Source: Bidens hawaiensis
Lineage: Eukaryota; Streptophyta; Magnoliopsida; Asterales; Asteraceae
Length of the DNA: 64,000 bases
Direction of reading: 5' to 3'
Assembly (NCBI GenBank): GCA_021521415.1
Contig: JAIQDT010000001.1
Coordinates: 372,001-436,000 of the forward strand
Below are positions 45,517 to 57,000 of this stretch, one piece after another. The notes beneath the pieces were generated by a model that was given only the letters and a program-made list of their open reading frames with translations, was not told where the DNA came from and searched no databases. How positions within the stretch are numbered: position 1 is the stretch's first letter; the number at the start of each line of letters is the position of its first letter. Made by a program: the position numbers and the translations under genes.

Positions 45517-45680
45517 CTCCCTTAAGCCCATGGACCTAAGGCCCATTCCATCTTATATTCCATCTTCTAAAGTCCAAGCCCAACCGTGTATAGTTTATTA
45601 TTTAAACCGATAAACGACACAATATAAAATAAACGAAATTTATTTTATTATTATAACCAAAAGTAGGATGTTACGGATCA

Positions 45681-46520
45681 TATAAAGGTTGGGCACCAAA
45701 AAAGACCCAAACACTCTCAAGGACCACCCGCGGGTGAAAGAGGACTCCCTCATAAGTCAACCGTGGAGCATGTTAATCACCCGCATAGCTCAAGATAGAG
45801 AAAGAAAAATAACAAGATCTAGAGATCATGTGCGGGAGAATCTAGGCACCCTCAGAAGTCATCCGCGGGTTACTATTCCCACCCGCGAAGATGACCATAA
45901 GGTGATGTCAGAAGAACAGCTGTAATTAACCAACTCCTTTCTAGAAGATTTACCAAGATCCTTTCTTGGAAAGCATGAGACGCCACAACCAATAGAAATA
46001 GGACAGCTGGCCAAGATGTTACAACCATGCACATGGCCATTTAGCTCGTCCTATCATAGGCAGACGCGTGTCCATGCCATTATAACCATACACATGGTCG
46101 AAATAGATCGTCCTATCACGTGCGGAAACATGTTCAAGTGGTTACGAAAGAATCTTTGGGAAAGAGACAGCTTGACCAATCACATTCCCTTCCCCTTCTA
46201 CTATAAATACCTTCATCATCTTCATGAGGTATTCAGTCACTCCCAACTATCTACTCAAAATACTTAAGTACTTTCTCTCAATCAGAACTGTACTTATTCT
46301 CACGCCGGAGAGTGGTTACGAGAACATCCCCCCTCTTGTCCTTCCCGTAACGAGCTCACGGTGGTTGTTTTGCAGGTTTTTCGTTAATTGGACTTGGGAG
46401 ATCGGACTCGTATCATTAGTTTGGTTGTTGTTTGACCCATAACCTGTGGACTCATTGATCTAACTCCGAGAGGATTAAATCTGTGTTTCTTCATACCATG
46501 ATTTGTCATCGAACCACTCG
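45681..46520 (+). repeat. LTR-like module of an unidentified retroelement
   Basis: It has CACCCGCGGGTG-type palindromes (45725-45735, 45864-45875), a TATAAATA box in CTACTATAAATACC (46203-46210), and a run TTATTCTCACGCCGGAGAG...GAGAACATCCCCCC followed by TTGTTTTGCAGG, features I associate with plant gypsy LTR leaders. Clear TG/CA ends, duplications or a primer site were not found. Overlapping short open frames are not called as genes. Confidence 0.35.
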
Positions 46521-46872
46521 TAGTTTAGGGTGGAGCGTCGATTAGCTAACTTTGTGCGGTCATGTTTGACGATGGTTCATCAGCGGTTTGGATTTCACAA
46601 TAAGCACATCGATATTAGAGAGGGATCGAACGAAAATTGTATCACTGAAATCGATACAAAGTTATCGATAAAAATAGATCAAGGAAGGGAAAACGGCGAA
46701 ATTGGTTGGATTGGGAAAAATATGAAATCTATTGGGAGAGGGAAAACGATTATAGAGAACAAGGGTTTTCATTTTGGAAAATTGGTTTGAGAAAGTATGA
46801 AAATTCAGGAGGAGTTCTTGGAGCTAGTATTACTGTGAATTTCTTGGAAAAGGTAAAACAAAAAAATATAAA

Positions 46873-46916
<44 letters not shown>

Positions 46917-47174
46917 CTAGTCCTTCACTTGTGAGTTGTAGCTAGTTAAGAGGCATAGGTTTTTAAATGGAAACTTAAGTTTAATCTCTACATATGTCAG
47001 TTTTGTTATATTAAAGCATCAAAAGATTTAAGCCAGGCATTCTACAAGATTGTCTATTTGAATCCTGAGACCACCTGGATTTTCGTCCCACCATGTATTA
47101 CGCCAGAGAGTTCTGCTCTTGTAGCGGAACAACTGTCAAGTTGGAAGTCATAATGATGGTCATAGTAGACCATA
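46521..47174. other. CACTA interior, (TA)n and undefined sequence
   Basis: The open frame 46530-46790 has no recognised motif. A perfect (TA)n tract fills 46875-46914. No gene is supported. Confidence 0.4.
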
Positions 47175-47182
47175 TATGTTAC

Positions 47183-47434
47183 TAGGGGTGTGCATGGGTT
47201 GGCTTGGGCGCGGTTTTAGGCAAAACCCATAATCATAACCAATTTGTCGGTTAATAGATAACCATAACCATAACCATAACCATAACCATAACCATAACCA
47301 TAACCATAACCGATTCGTAAGACGTTTTCAGTAAATTGGTTTTGAAGGTTATAGCGAGTCGGTTATTAATCGATTATTTGTGACCAAAACAATGTAATTG
47401 AGCCAAAAACTCTGGTACTAAATATTATAAGAAA

Positions 47435-47490
<56 letters not shown>

Positions 47491-47834
47491 TGACATGACA
47501 TAGTTCAACAAAATATATAATCTATAATATTGCTAATATTTATTCAAACAAACGATAAATGGATTAACTTATTAGTAAAATTAAATCAGATAGTAAAAAA
47601 ATAAGAGCATCATTTGTTTATTACATTATTTAATTTTCTCCAAATTATCAACAGTGTCTTCTAATTATACCCCATAACGTTGAGAATCTTGTAAATGGGG
47701 AGGTTCGATTATGACGGGATTGACATTATCCTTAACCAAAACTGACCTGTATTTGGCGGTTTTCAAAAATTATTATACCAACCCACCGGTTATGGTTCGG
47801 TTAACGGCTATGGCGGTTAATTTACACACCCCTA
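47183..47834. mobile_element. hAT-like non-autonomous element (652 bp)
   Basis: It has terminal repeats TAGGGGTGTGCA and its inverse TACACACCCCTA, flanked by TATGTTAC (47175-47182) and TTTGTTAC (47835-47842), an 8-bp duplication with one change, as expected for hAT. The interior carries (CATAAC)n at 47257-47311 and (AAT)n at 47438-47490, plus CGGTTAA-type words. No transposase is encoded. Confidence 0.8.
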
Positions 47835-47884
47835 TTTGTTACAATGGACCACATATGGGAAGGTGTCGTTAGGTTTTAAATGGT

Positions 47885-48555
47885 CAGAATTAGAGGTGGA
47901 AAATGGATTGGGTTTGGTCGAATGGGTAATGGGTTGAAACAAGGTTGGGTCAGAATGGGTAGGGTCAGTACGGGTCAATTAAAAAAGTGTTGTTTTGGTT
48001 TGGGTTGGAATAGATAAGGGTCAGAACAGGTTTCAGCTTTTTTTTAACGAGGATAACGACGGAAACATTTTATTTTATTTTTTATTTGTAATTTGAGTTA
48101 TGATTTTTATTTTTTTTTTAACTTTTTTAGGGATATTCTGTTATGATCAAAAACCTTTCAGAAAAATATTCAAAAACAATAATAAAAAAATTATAACTCA
48201 AAATATAAATTATAAACAAAAAAAGTAAATTACTAAAATGTTTCCTCCGTTGTCCTCATTCCATATAAAAAAACCACCGAGAAATCGAACATAAACTGGA
48301 AAATCGACGAAAATGAAACAAAATGCCGAAACCGAACCAAATCAATCGAAATCCACCAAAACGAAACTAAAAAAATTGAAACCGAACAAAAACGAATCAA
48401 AAGAAACAGACAAAAAGTAACAAAAGAAACCAAAGCCCAACCCGTCTGTGTGAAAACTCATGTTGGCTTGAAACCTGAACAAAACCCGTTCCAATCTGAA
48501 ACTCGTTTCGTGCCGAAACCTGTCATAAGTGAAAACCCGTTCCAATCTGAAACCT
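47885..48555. repeat. Inverted AT-rich repeat and GGGTC-rich patch
   Basis: 47885-48040 is rich in TGGGTTGG/GGGTCAG words. 48048-48265 forms a large inverted repeat: GAGGATAACGACGGAAACATTT on the left pairs with AAATGTTTCCTCCGTTGTCCTC on the right, and GAGTTATGATTTTT with AAAAATTATAACTC. The inner TCATAACTCAAAAT word recurs in the elements at 51440-52005 and 60175-60660. 48270-48550 repeats AAACCGAAC/GAAACC words. Confidence 0.6.
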
Positions 48556-49960
48556 ACCACATTTCTTTAGAACACTAATCAATATCAACCTATTTCTTTG
48601 AATTTATCGACCCATTTTGACCCGAAAATAACGCCCACTTTCTTCTTCCTCTACTCTCATCTAGCACTGGCTTATGAACCTGGACATGATCCAATTTTGC
48701 TAGACCCCCTTGTAATCATAAGTTTGGAGTATGAGCAAAATGAGTACAAAATCTATGCTATCTTTTTTAGTTTATTATACGTATGGCACTAATTTATAGA
48801 TTTACAATATTTAAAATACAAACTTTATCTTATAGATTTACAATATTTAAAATACAAACTTTATCTTATAAATTTGAAGTTTACATTTTATAGTTCTATA
48901 AAGATAAGATATTTTTTAATTAATAAACCGAATCTCAATTTCTTTTATTAATCTCTCTATGTATTCAGGTTTTCGTTTCCCTCTCAATTTATACAATTTC
49001 CCACCAAAAATTTATTTATTTCGAGGCTTATTAATTTTCCCACTAATTCCTAAATTTCCCTGATTGTTAGATCATATACCTCCTTTTTCCCAAAAAAATT
49101 CCTTACTCAAATCAAAATACCTCCAAAATTCTGATCAAAATCCCAATCTAAACTCAACTGAAAATCGCCAGAATATGACTTCTAAAACCAAATCGAGTGT
49201 TCGATTACCAATGGCAGTCTCAAACGTTTCTCTAATATTTGCACTTTGATTTCTGGTTTAAATCGGTTCAGAAGCAACGGTGATTCGATTTCAGCCTTAA
49301 ATCTTAGCACTGCAGTAGATACAAAGTGAGGTTTGATTAAGTTTTTCATTAAGTTTTTCGATGTGGTTGCATTTTTCAAATTGCAAATAACTTGCATACT
49401 TTAATCTCTCATGATCACAACATGACCAAAATAAGCTATTTGATATTGTTAAATTCGACATCAACCCTCAAGTATTAAAAATAAAAACCCTAAAGACGCT
49501 TGGGTATGAATACAAACTGGCCATAGGATTCTCCAAATAGAAACTTCATTATTATGGTCTTTGGTACCGTTAAATTCAATGAACCCGCCTCAAGAGTTGT
49601 TTATCAAACTTTGGTTCAGCTTATTATTTTCTATTTGATTTACATACATTTTCATTATTTTTTATATATTTTGATAAAATGGTAAACGAGCCTAAACTCA
49701 GCTCGAGCTTGTGTAATGCCTTAAACGAGCTAAAGTTGGCTCGAGCATGGTTGTCTAGTGTGAAATAAATATATACAAGTCTAAAAGAGGTAAAAACTAA
49801 AAAATGTACATGCTAGGCTCATTAATGCTCGACGAGCCTAAATGAGTTTCTCATACAAGGCTTAGATCGTTTCGAGCTCTTTTTCTATAGCTCGACTACA
49901 ACTAGCTAGTTATTTTCAAACTTGGGTTTGCTTTTTTATTGTCTATTATGTAATTTTCAT
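48556..49960. other. CACTA interior, no gene recognised
   Basis: It contains a short duplicated ATAGATTTACAATATTTAAAATACAAACTTTATCTT stretch (48795-48865) and a GCTCGAGC/CTCGACGAGCC-rich patch (49685-49870) similar in kind to 17340-17520. Short open frames lack motifs. Confidence 0.4.
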
Positions 49961-50339
49961 GACACAATGCTAAATACCACTCTAAATGTTCCCAAGCAAA
50001 TGTGGCATACACAAAGTGCGACTAAATATCTAATTTTTACAAACACAAATACTAAATACCACTAAAATTTTGCACCAAGCAAATATGGTAAAGTGCAAGT
50101 AGAATCAAATATTTAGTGTCACAAATGCTAAATGCCACTAAAATTGTGTGCCAAACAAATATGCCATACATAAAGTGCAACTAAAATATGAATATTAGTA
50201 GCATAAATGCTAAATGCCACTAAAAGTGTGTGCCAATCAAATGTGGGATACACAAAGTGCCATTAATACCAAAAATAGTGTCATAAAAGGTTAAATGCCA
50301 TTAAAATGTGTGCCACTAAATGACATTTTTTTGGTAAGG
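49961..50339 (-). repeat. CACTA right subterminal and terminal repeats
   Basis: Many ATGCTAAATGCCACTAAA and GTGTGCCA(A/C)..AAATGTGG words in tandem, then the terminal GACATTTTTTTGGTAAGG. It mirrors the left end in word content. Confidence 0.85.
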
Positions 50340-50342
50340 CTA

Positions 50343-51440
50343 TCGTAATACTAATCCGCACCCGCAACCGTATGTTCAGGTAGAGTCCACCCTATCTTTA
50401 CATGAGTTGCTTCGAAAGAAAAAGGATATGCTTGCGAGTTTGATGGGAGATAAGAGAATTGTGAAAGAACCAAAAGTTCAAATAGACTCTTCCTTTATTC
50501 AGATGCATAAAGAACAAAACGTTATGCTAGTCGAAGTTTGGAATAGAGAATAGTTGCTGATGGAGAGCGAGAAAGACTCCACATAATTGAGGCATTGGAA
50601 AATAAGTTATATGAGATACGTGCTATCTATCAAAGGGACACCCGTCCTTTTTTGAGGATATCACTCCAGAGCGAAGCTTTGCGAAAGAAGAGCCACAATG
50701 CACATCACTATCATCTATACTCAAAAGCCAAAGAATCACATAGTCGTATCAACATTATTTAGATAGTTGTGATCCTTGGGATTCAGAGCTAAGTAGAATT
50801 AGAACTGAGAAACATATAATGGAATTCAATGAAGCAGTTAGAAAAATAAAGGAAAGTTTCATGGTAATGAGCAATTGGTTGGCCGAAGATTGAAATGAGC
50901 ATTTATCTAGTAGTATAGAGCAAATTGTTTATGAGTTACAGCAAACCCTAGAACCAGAGACCATAATGGACGATGAAGTCCCACCTCCGGTTCAGCAAAG
51001 CGTTAGCCATGTTGAGTCAGACTATCAGTTCCCATGCTTTTGTACTATGGATTCAAACCCATTAATGATGATTTTAGGTGTGATGATGAGATAGAGGTAG
51101 TAGAGTTATATTGTCAATTTACCAGAAAAGTCTGTTCCAATGTGATATTAAGTGATATTTAAGTGTGGGAATGGGAAAACATTTTTAAACATAAATTAAA
51201 AAAAATTGAAAGCAAGTTGAAAGATGTCCCAAAAGTTTTTACAAATAATGAAAAATTATAGAAAAAATTGGAATTTGTTTTACAAAACTACTAATATATA
51301 AGATATGAAATAAAGAGAATGCGCTAAATTTGTGATGTGTTGATATCCCCAACCGACTTTGAAAGGTTCTTCTAAGAATATTATTACATGGGTAAAGTTA
51401 AAATACAAAGGGAGACAAAAATGAGAAGTGTGAGAAGTAT
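50343..51440 (+). pseudogene. Internal coding remnant of the Tat/Athila-like element
   Basis: The frame interrupted at 38160 appears to resume with NPHPQPYVQVESTLSLHELL and KKKDMLASLMGDKRIV, then stops and shifts intervene. A later stretch reads AVRKIKESFMVMSNWLAE and MDDEVPPPVQQSVSHVES. This glutamate/lysine-rich pattern is like the linker after gag knuckles in Athila-type elements. I see no protease or RT motif. It is too decayed for a firm product call. Confidence 0.35.
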
Positions 51441-52005
51441 TTTCTGACCATACAAAAAACCCCTTAAAAATAAATTTTAAAAAATAATAAAAAAATCATA
51501 ACTCAAAATATAAATAAAAAAACGAATAAATTTAAAAAACTAAAATTTTTCCGCCATCATTTCCGTACAGCAAAAAAATGATGAAAAAATAAAAAAATGA
51601 TGAAAAGACACAATGCTGAGATCAAAGACACAATGACGAAAATGAACAAAAGACACAATTATAACTAAAAAAAGACACAATAGATCGCAAAATATAACAC
51701 AATTCCGAACAAAATATAGCACAATATTGAGTAATATAACATGATGTATAGAAAAAATGACACAATGCTAAGGAAAAAAGACACAATCAATGAGGAAAAC
51801 AAACCCAAAACACAATGATAAAAAAAAGACACAAAGACTTTTTTCACTCACCATTGTGAATTTTCTTTTTGAGAACGAGAAAGACGGTGAAAACATTTTT
51901 GTGTTTTTACATTTTTTGTTTTTTTATTAAATTTTGAGTTATGATTTTTTTATTAATTTTTTTTTCAAATTTTTTTGATGGTTTTTTTTTTGTGTGTCTA
52001 GAAAT
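51441..52005. mobile_element. AT-rich non-autonomous DNA element with long inverted ends
   Basis: The left arm from GACCATACAAAAAACC with AAAAAAATCATAACTCAAAATAT pairs with the right arm GAGTTATGATTTTTTTATTAA...GTTTTTTTTTTGTGTGTC. The interior is filled with AAAAGACACAATG-type words, explaining the leucine/phenylalanine-rich antisense open frames there. Relatives are at 48048-48265 and 60175-60660. Long AT-rich arms suggest a Mutator-like or foldback element; no clear duplication was identified. The part from 51603 on is the first section of the tandem unit. Confidence 0.55.
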
Positions 52006-52499
52006 CCTTTACATCATTCTCATTTTTGTTTCCTTTTGTAGAATAACTTAGACCCTTATTACATATATCTAATTAAATCATAATATAGTGTTGGGTCAGG
52101 CTATTGTTGGGTCAAAGTCGATAGGGTATTTTAATTATTACCGTAATACGACAATTTTGATGTGGTGAGAATTTAAATGAATATAAAAATAGCACACCAC
52201 TCCGTTTTATGAAAGTAAATAAAGTGTGGTGGCGCTCTGTAAAGTCCATTTTTATACAGGCATTAGAAAATAGTTATATAATTGGATGAAGATGCTAAGT
52301 GCAGTAAAAAAAAAGTATGTTTCGAAAAAGTGTATTCCGAGAAGTTGGTCTGAAAAGAGAATGAGAGACAAAATTTATGCATTGAAAAAATGCCAAATAA
52401 GTATTCTCAAAAATAGAAAAAGAGTCCAAAATGCATATACTAGTGTGACATCTTGTTTTCTAGTTTTGGTTAATAAAATGAAAGCATGAGTTATTATGA
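52006..52499 (+). other. Unassigned segment between DNA element and LTR
   Basis: Present in all three units. It contains TGTTGGGTCAGGCTATTGTTGGGTCAAAG (52091-52119), which resembles AGTCAGGCTAGTGTTTGGTCAAAG (52500-52523), so the LTR start may have been split by an insertion here. The repeated open frame at 52286-52489 encodes a basic peptide of unknown meaning. Confidence 0.4.
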
Positions 52500-54067
52500 G
52501 TCAGGCTAGTGTTTGGTCAAAGGGATATGGGTTATGGACTTGGATTATGAAGGAAAGACAATGGGCTTAAGCCAATGATCCATAATATATAAACCGTTAT
52601 TAATAATTAATTCAATCATTTTACACATATTCCATACACCACCCAAAACACATACTTAAACTTTCTCTCTAACTTCTCTAGCCGAACCAAGATAGAAAAC
52701 CGATCCCGATCCAAGGTAATGCTAGTATGATGTTGTATGAACTTAAACCCGTTAGATTTAGTCACGAAACAATGAGCCGACACCGTTAAACCGTTAAAGT
52801 CACGATATCCGGGTGAAATCAGGTATAAACCGAACCTAAGATGAGCTTAGGGGTCGCCCTAGCTCAGATCTGGATCGAATGGGACGAAAAACGGTGAAAA
52901 ACGAGTCAGATCTCATTTTACCGGTGAAGCCGCGGTTTTCCGGCGACGACGGCGCTGGAAAGGCGGCGGGTTCGAGGATGATATGTCAGAGAATGTTTTT
53001 GACATTCTTTGACCTAACCCTAATTCGTTAACGGGGAGTTAATGAACTAGAGGTAATTTGTCAAGTGATTCGTTAACGGAAGCTTAACGAACTAGCCTTA
53101 GTTCGTATCCGAATTCGTTAAGGGTAGGATAAAGAATTAACCCCAATTCGTTATGACCATTTGCTAAAAATGAGATAACGAACTAGAGGGTTCAATTCGT
53201 TACTGAAGGGCCATTCGCTATGAGGTTCAATTCGTCAAGGGACCAGTTCGTTATAAGGTTCAATTCGTTAAAGGGCCAGTTTGTTATGATGGGTCATTCG
53301 TTATGAACTCAATTCGTTAAGAACCAAATAACGAACTAGAACTAGAAGTTTGATAAATGACAGAACAGTCCCTGAACTTAGAAAAGAATGATTTAATCAC
53401 AAAATAGCTCTTGAACTTTATTAATTTATAGAAGATACCTTAAAGGATTAAGAGGTTACCAATAAAATATTATTATGAAATCCTAATGGAAAATGTGTTA
53501 AGGCAGCTCGACCCCGGCCCCTGGCTCTGCCCATTGGACGTTGCCGCCCCTAGACCCTGCTGCCAGGGGCGCTGCCCCAAGACCCCCGTTTGTTAACGGA
53601 TATAATTAGACTAGAAACGCGATATGGGTAGTGATAGTTAATTGATACGTATAATTGTTGTACAGTTAGTCGCGCACAGCTAAAGAAGGGAATAACTATT
53701 AATGGTGAACGTAACCGCATTCAGGTGAGTTTCTAGCCCCATTCCTTTTTATGTTTTCGGGGCTGTGTGCATACTAGATGTGATTAGTTGATACACTTAT
53801 TATAAGTGATAAGTGTATGCCATATATGTATTATGCGAAATGTATGAATGATTTCTTATCGGTATGTGAACGATCTTCGGATATTGCATGTACTGCCAGG
53901 AAATGGTTTGATGATATATATGTTGTAGATGAAGAATGAATGATGTATGTGCGTATGAAACTTACAATTATGTATATAGAAAAGTATGGTGTGGAGGTAA
54001 GGAAGGAAGGGTGACCGGACCCTAATAATATCCAAGGATGGAGGGTACCGGACCCTAATAATATCCG
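52500..54067 (+). repeat. Family A LTR fragment, unit 1 (repeated in units 2 and 3)
   Basis: From GGTCAAAGGGATATGGG onward it follows the family A LTR related to 10573-12946. It has TATATAAA (52586-52593), donor-like GATCCAAG|GTAATG (52715), AACGAA(T/C) array (53020-53340), GC-rich block (53508-53590), CAGGTGAGTTTCTAGCCCC (53722-53740) and CCCTAATAATATCC units (54018-54067). The first ~50 bp with TGTAACATC are not visible. The copies at 54965-56532 and 57430-58997 are equivalent. Confidence 0.85.
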
Positions 54068-57000
54068 AAAAGACACAATGCTGAGATCAAAGACACAATG
54101 ACGAAAATGAACAAAAGACACAATTATAACTAAAAAAAGACACAATAGATTGCAAAATATAACACAATTCCGAACAAAATATAGCACAATATTGAGTAAT
54201 ATAACATGATGTATAGAAAAAATGACACAATGCTAAGGAAAAAAGACACAATCAATGAGGAAAACAAACCCAAAACACAATGATAAAAAAAAAGACACAA
54301 AGACTTTTTTCACTCACCATTGTGAATTTTCTTTTTGAGAACGAGAAAGACGGTGAAAACATTTTTGTGTTTTTACATTTTTTGTTTTTTTATTAAATTT
54401 TGAGTTATGATTTTTTTATTAATTTTTTTTTCAAATTTTTTTGATGGTTTTTTTTTGTGTGTCTAGAAATCCTTCACATCATTCTCATTTTTGTTTCCTT
54501 TTATAGAATAACTTAGACCCTTATTACATATATCTAATTAAATCACAATATAGTGTTGGGTCAGGCTATTGTTGGGTCAAAGTCGATAGGGTATTTTAAT
54601 TATTACCGTAATACGACAATTTTGATGTGGTGAGAATTTAAATGAATATAAAAATAGCACACCACTCCGTTTTATGAAAGTAAATAAAGTGTGGTGGCGC
54701 TCTGTAAAGTCCATTTTTATACAGGCATTAGAAAATAGTTATATAATTGGATGAAGATGCTAAGTGCAGTAAAAAAAAAGTATGTTTCGAAAAAGTGTAT
54801 TCCGAGAAGTTGGTCTGAAAAGAGAATGAGAGACAAAATTTATGCATTGAAAAAATGCCAAATAAGTATTCTCAAAAATAGAAAAAGAGTCCAAAATGCA
54901 TATACTAGTGTGACATCTTGTTTTCTAGTTTTGGTTAATAAAATGAAAGCATGAGTTATTATGAGTCAGGCTAGTGTTTGGTCAAAGGGATATGGGTTAT
55001 GGACTTGGATTATGAAGGAAAGACAATGGGCTTAAGCCAATGATCCATAATATATAAACCGTTATTAATAATTAATTCAATCATTTTACACATATTCCAT
55101 ACACCACCCAAAACACATACTTAAACTTTCTCTCTAACTTCTCTAGCCGAACCAAGATAGAAAACCGATCCCGATCCAAGGTAATGCTAGTATGATGTTG
55201 TATGAACTTAAACCCGTTAGATTTAGTCACGAAACAATGAGCCGACACCGTTAAACCGTTAAAGTCACGATATCCGGGTGAAATCAGGTATAAACCGAAC
55301 CTAAGATGAGCTTAGGGGTCGCCCTAGCTCAGATCTGGATCGAATGGGACGAAAAACGGTGAAAAACGAGTCAGATCTCATTTTACCGGTGAAGCCGCGG
55401 TTTTCCGGCGACGACGGCGCTGGAAAGGCGGCGGGTTCGAGGATGATATGTCAGAGAATGTTTTTGACATTCTTTGACCTAACCCTAATTCGTTAACGGG
55501 GAGTTAATGAACTAGAGGTAATTTGTCAAGTGATTCGTTAACGGAAGCTTAACGAACTAGCCTTAGTTCGTATCCGAATTCGTTAAGGGTAGGATAAAGA
55601 ATTAACCCCAATTCGTTATGACCATTTGCTAAAAATGAGATAACGAACTAGAGGGTTCAATTCGTTACTGAAGGGCCATTCGCTATGAGGTTCAATTCGT
55701 CAAGGGACCAGTTCGTTATAAGGTTCAATTCGTTAAAGGGCCAGTTTGTTATGATGGGTCATTCGTTATGAACTCAATTCGTTAAGAACCAAATAACGAA
55801 CTAGAACTAGAAGTTTGATAAATGACAGAACAGTCCCTGAACTTAGAAAAGAATGATTTAATCACAAAATAGCTCTTGAACTTTATTAATTTATAGAAGA
55901 TACCTTAAAGGATTAAGAGGTTACCAATAAAATATTATTATGAAATCCTAATGGAAAATGTGTTAAGGCAGCTCGACCCCGGCCCCTGGCTCTGCCCCTT
56001 GGACGTTGCCGCCCCTAGACCCTGCTGCCAGGGGCGCTGCCCCAAGACCCCCGTTTGTTAACGGATATAATTAGACTAGAAACGCGATATGGGTAGTGAT
56101 AGTTAATTGATACGTATAATTGTTGTACAGTTAGTCGCGCACAGCTAAAGAAGGGAATAACTATTAATGGTGAACGTAACCGCATTCGGGTGAGTTTCTA
56201 GCCCCATTCCTTTTTATGTTTTCGGGGCTGTGTGCATACTAGATGTGATTAGTTGATACACTTATTATAAGTGATAAGTGTATGCCATATATGTATTATG
56301 CGAAATGTATGAATGATTTCTTATCGGTATGTGAACGATCTTCGGATATTGCATGTACTGCCAGGAAATGGTTTGATGATATATATGTTGTAGATGAAGA
56401 ATGAATGATGTATGTGCGTATGAAACTTACAATTATGTATATAGAAAAGTATGGTGTGGAGGTAAGGAAGGAAGGGTGACCGGACCCTAATAATATCCAA
56501 GGATGGAGGGTACCGGACCCTAATAATATCCGAAAAGACACAATGCTGAGATCAAAGACACAATGACGAAAATGAACAAAAGACACAATTATAACTAAAA
56601 AAAGACACAATAGATTGCAAAATATAACACAATTCCGAACAAAATATAGCACAATATTGAGTAATATAACATGATGTATAGAAAAAATGACACAATGCTA
56701 AGGAAAAAAGACACAATCAATGAGGAAAACAAACCCAAAACACAATGATAAAAAAAAAGACACAAAGACTTTTTTCACTCACCATTGTGAATTTTCTTTT
56801 TGAGAACGAGAAAGACGGTGAAAACATTTTTGTGTTTTTACATTTTTTGTTTTTTTATTAAATTTTGAGTTATGATTTTTTTATTAATTTTTTTTTCAAA
56901 TTTTTTTGATGGTTTTTTTTTGTGTGTCTAGAAATCCTTCACATCATTCTCATTTTTGTTTCCTTTTATAGAATAACTTAGACCCTTATTACATATATCT

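Larger units (their letters stand above)
43396..45675 (-). mobile_element. Solo LTR of family A (2280 bp), TSD GATCA
   Basis: TGTAAGGCCCCG at 43396 and GATGTTACG at 45675, the last base changed from A. GATCA lies on both sides (43391-43395 and 45676-45680). On the minus strand it holds TATAAATA (45516-45509), a mutated donor (TTTAAG|ATACGT, about 45325), AACGAAT words (44640-44950), the GC-rich block (44495-44595), CAGGTGAGTTTCTAGCCCC (44372-44354) and a six-unit minisatellite (about 43858-44050). It is nested in the CACTA element. Confidence 0.95.
38163..50339. mobile_element. CACTA DNA transposon (~12.2 kb), TSD CTA
   Basis: The left end CACTACAAAAAAAATGTC (38163-38180) and right end GACATTTTTTTGGTAAGG (50322-50339) are inverted repeats matching at 15 of 18 positions. 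CTA flanks both sides (38160-38162 and 50340-50342), the 3-bp duplication typical of CACTA elements. Subterminal regions at both ends are full of GTGGCAC/TGCCACTA words. I found no TNP2-type transposase or TNPA-like gene in the interior; it carries two solo LTRs, an LTR-like module and a hAT-like element. It is non-autonomous, perhaps because its genes have decayed. Confidence 0.9.

Noticed and set aside
47257..47311. (CATAAC)n tract considered as an interstitial telomere repeat
   Set aside because: The plant telomere unit is TTTAGGG/CCCTAAA; this is a different word and lies inside a hAT-like element.
52286..52489. Lysine-rich 67-codon open frame present three times without change
   Set aside because: Its identity reflects the recent 2465-bp triplication, not selection. 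No motif, and it lies in unassigned spacer.
53831..54187. 118-codon antisense open frame rich in F, L, I, V (also at 56296 and, in part, 58761)
   Set aside because: It arises from reverse-reading GACACAATG words plus LTR minisatellite; it spans the tandem joint and is low complexity.
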